From NCBI RefSeq assembly GCF_036898095.1, contig NC_090729.1, positions 62,709,282 to 62,773,281 on the forward strand: DNA of 64,000 bases. Reading direction: 5' to 3'. The position numbers and the translations under genes are program-made. This DNA comes from Palaemon carinicauda. Its lineage: Eukaryota > Arthropoda > Malacostraca > Decapoda > Palaemonidae. Within the stretch, counting starts at the first letter, position 1; each line of letters opens with the position of its first letter. Below are positions 62,944 through 64,000 of the stretch, piece after piece. The notes beneath the pieces are model-generated. The model did not search any database. It was not told the DNA's origin and was given only the letters and a program-made list of their open reading frames with translations.

Positions 62944-63240
62944 GGAGGGAGATGTAATATAGCCTAAGGCTGCATGTAGTGCCTGAGCGCCACCCACATG
63001 AGTGACGTCATTTTCTCGTCACGGGTTATCTGTATTTCCTACTGCTATGAATCAGTTGCAATGAAGATACGAAACCATCCAGACCATCGTTTTCTAAATA
63101 TTTCAATAATTGTACCTCAGTAATCTTTTCTCTCTTTCAAAAGATATTTCCTCTTCCATTTTATTTATTTCTCTCTTTCTTTTATTTATCTTTTATTTAT
63201 TTCCTGCATTCTGGTAAGCATGTATTGCAATTTGCAAATG
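62944..63240 (+). mobile_element. Possible gypsy 3' LTR start
   Basis: GGGAGGGAGA (62944-62953) followed by TGTAATATAGCCTAAGGCTG looks like a polypurine tract and LTR start downstream of the gypsy pol remnant. The 3' boundary is not visible to me. Confidence 0.4.
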
Positions 63241-63391
63241 TCAAAATTAATAGTTTCACTATAGAGCTTGGGTAAGTTTAACAATACACATAATGGAAGC
63301 TCCACAGGGTTAACAACACTTGAATTAAATAGTTATCGGGAATAGTTAAGATTTCTTTACTTTCAAAGATACCAACGTTACAGTGGCGACG

Positions 63392-63469
<78 letters not shown>
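63392..63469. repeat. (AAT)n microsatellite
   Basis: About 78 bp of ATA/AAT trinucleotides. Confidence 0.95.
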
Positions 63470-64000
63470 GGGAAGAGGGGAAAATGGGGAAAGGAAGAGT
63501 AACTCTGGATACAATCCACTTTATAGCTCAAAGGCAGGTACTCGGGATGGGAAAGATTAAGGAAATAGCGAGAAAGAGAAGTACAAAAGAAGAATAAAAG
63601 AGAGGGGCAGACCCTCTTGCAATATTAGAGAATTGGTATTATTATTGATAATACAATAGAATGAAGTTACAGAGATTTCCTTTATAAAATTGGTGACTTA
63701 CTTAGCAAAACAATTTTATTTATGCTAATATTCACCAATCGTATAGATTTTTTTTTATAAAAAAAAAAAGTTCAGGTAAACTGAAAAATAGTAAAAAAGG
63801 ATTCAATAGTCATATTATACCTTAGAAATGAAGTGTCTGCTTTTCATGAAATATCTCCTATTAAAGAATTTTGTAGTTACATATAAATGTTTTTTATATG
63901 TTCTTGATAACCAAATATTATAAATTTGAAAGCATTGTGTATTATCTTCAAAATGGAAAATTAGAATTTCGTAGGAAAAAATACTTTTTCCTATAGAAAA
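63470..64000. other. AT-rich window end, nothing recognised
   Basis: No open frame or repeat with a recognisable identity. Confidence 0.5.

Overview
The window is animal genomic DNA made almost entirely of transposable elements, their remnants and simple repeats. I found no convincing host gene. The mix of lineages points to an invertebrate, most likely a decapod crustacean: a DIRS-type tyrosine-recombinase retrotransposon, Ty3/gypsy, RTE-like and Jockey/CR1-like non-LTR elements, Merlin-, piggyBac- and ISL2EU-like DNA transposons, very long AT and CT microsatellites, and scattered TTAGG-like motifs. The species cannot be named from sequence alone.

Layout. 1-2.8 kb is unassigned and holds a diverged two-unit tandem repeat. 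At 4171-5161 a Merlin-like transposon with an 8-bp target duplication interrupts a minus-strand gypsy integrase remnant. A plus-strand gypsy integrase remnant with a 3' LTR follows to about 6.7 kb. From 8667 to 20585 lies one DIRS-like retroelement with inverted terminal repeats, decayed gag, RT-RNase H and tyrosine-recombinase frames, and an internal complementary region. Its recombinase gene is split by a 2.8-kb piggyBac-like non-autonomous element (16313-19127) that carries a ~375-bp tandem array. 21.08-22.17 kb is an RTE-like RT remnant. 22407-26902 is a nearly intact Ty3/gypsy element with two LTRs that look identical, one in-frame stop, and a 14-nt LTR/primer-site complementarity that suggests self-priming. 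31054-32466 is an intact ORF1 (gag-like, three zinc knuckles) of a non-LTR family, with no ORF2 behind it.

The second half is dominated by a giant inverted repeat. The left arm (34921-47408) is the reverse complement of the right arm (48949-61499) around a 1.54-kb spacer. In one ~600-bp stretch I counted by eye 8-9 differences. Each arm carries insertions the other lacks, with the empty site readable in the partner: left, a DNA transposon (38671-40041) and a solo LTR (40711-41701); right, an ISL2EU-like THAP/YqaJ deletion derivative (55135-55999) and ~1 kb of unknown origin. The right arm runs on into gypsy pol and the spacer on its inner side, while the left copy is cut at both ends and has lost ~0.4 kb inside. 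This suggests the left arm is the derived inverted copy.

The genes form no cellular pathway. They encode retrotransposition or transposition functions and nearly all are broken. The items most worth attention are the giant inverted repeat, the self-priming gypsy, the textbook DIRS ICR/ITR geometry, the satellite-like array inside a piggyBac MITE, and the paired gene starts in the ISL2EU derivative.
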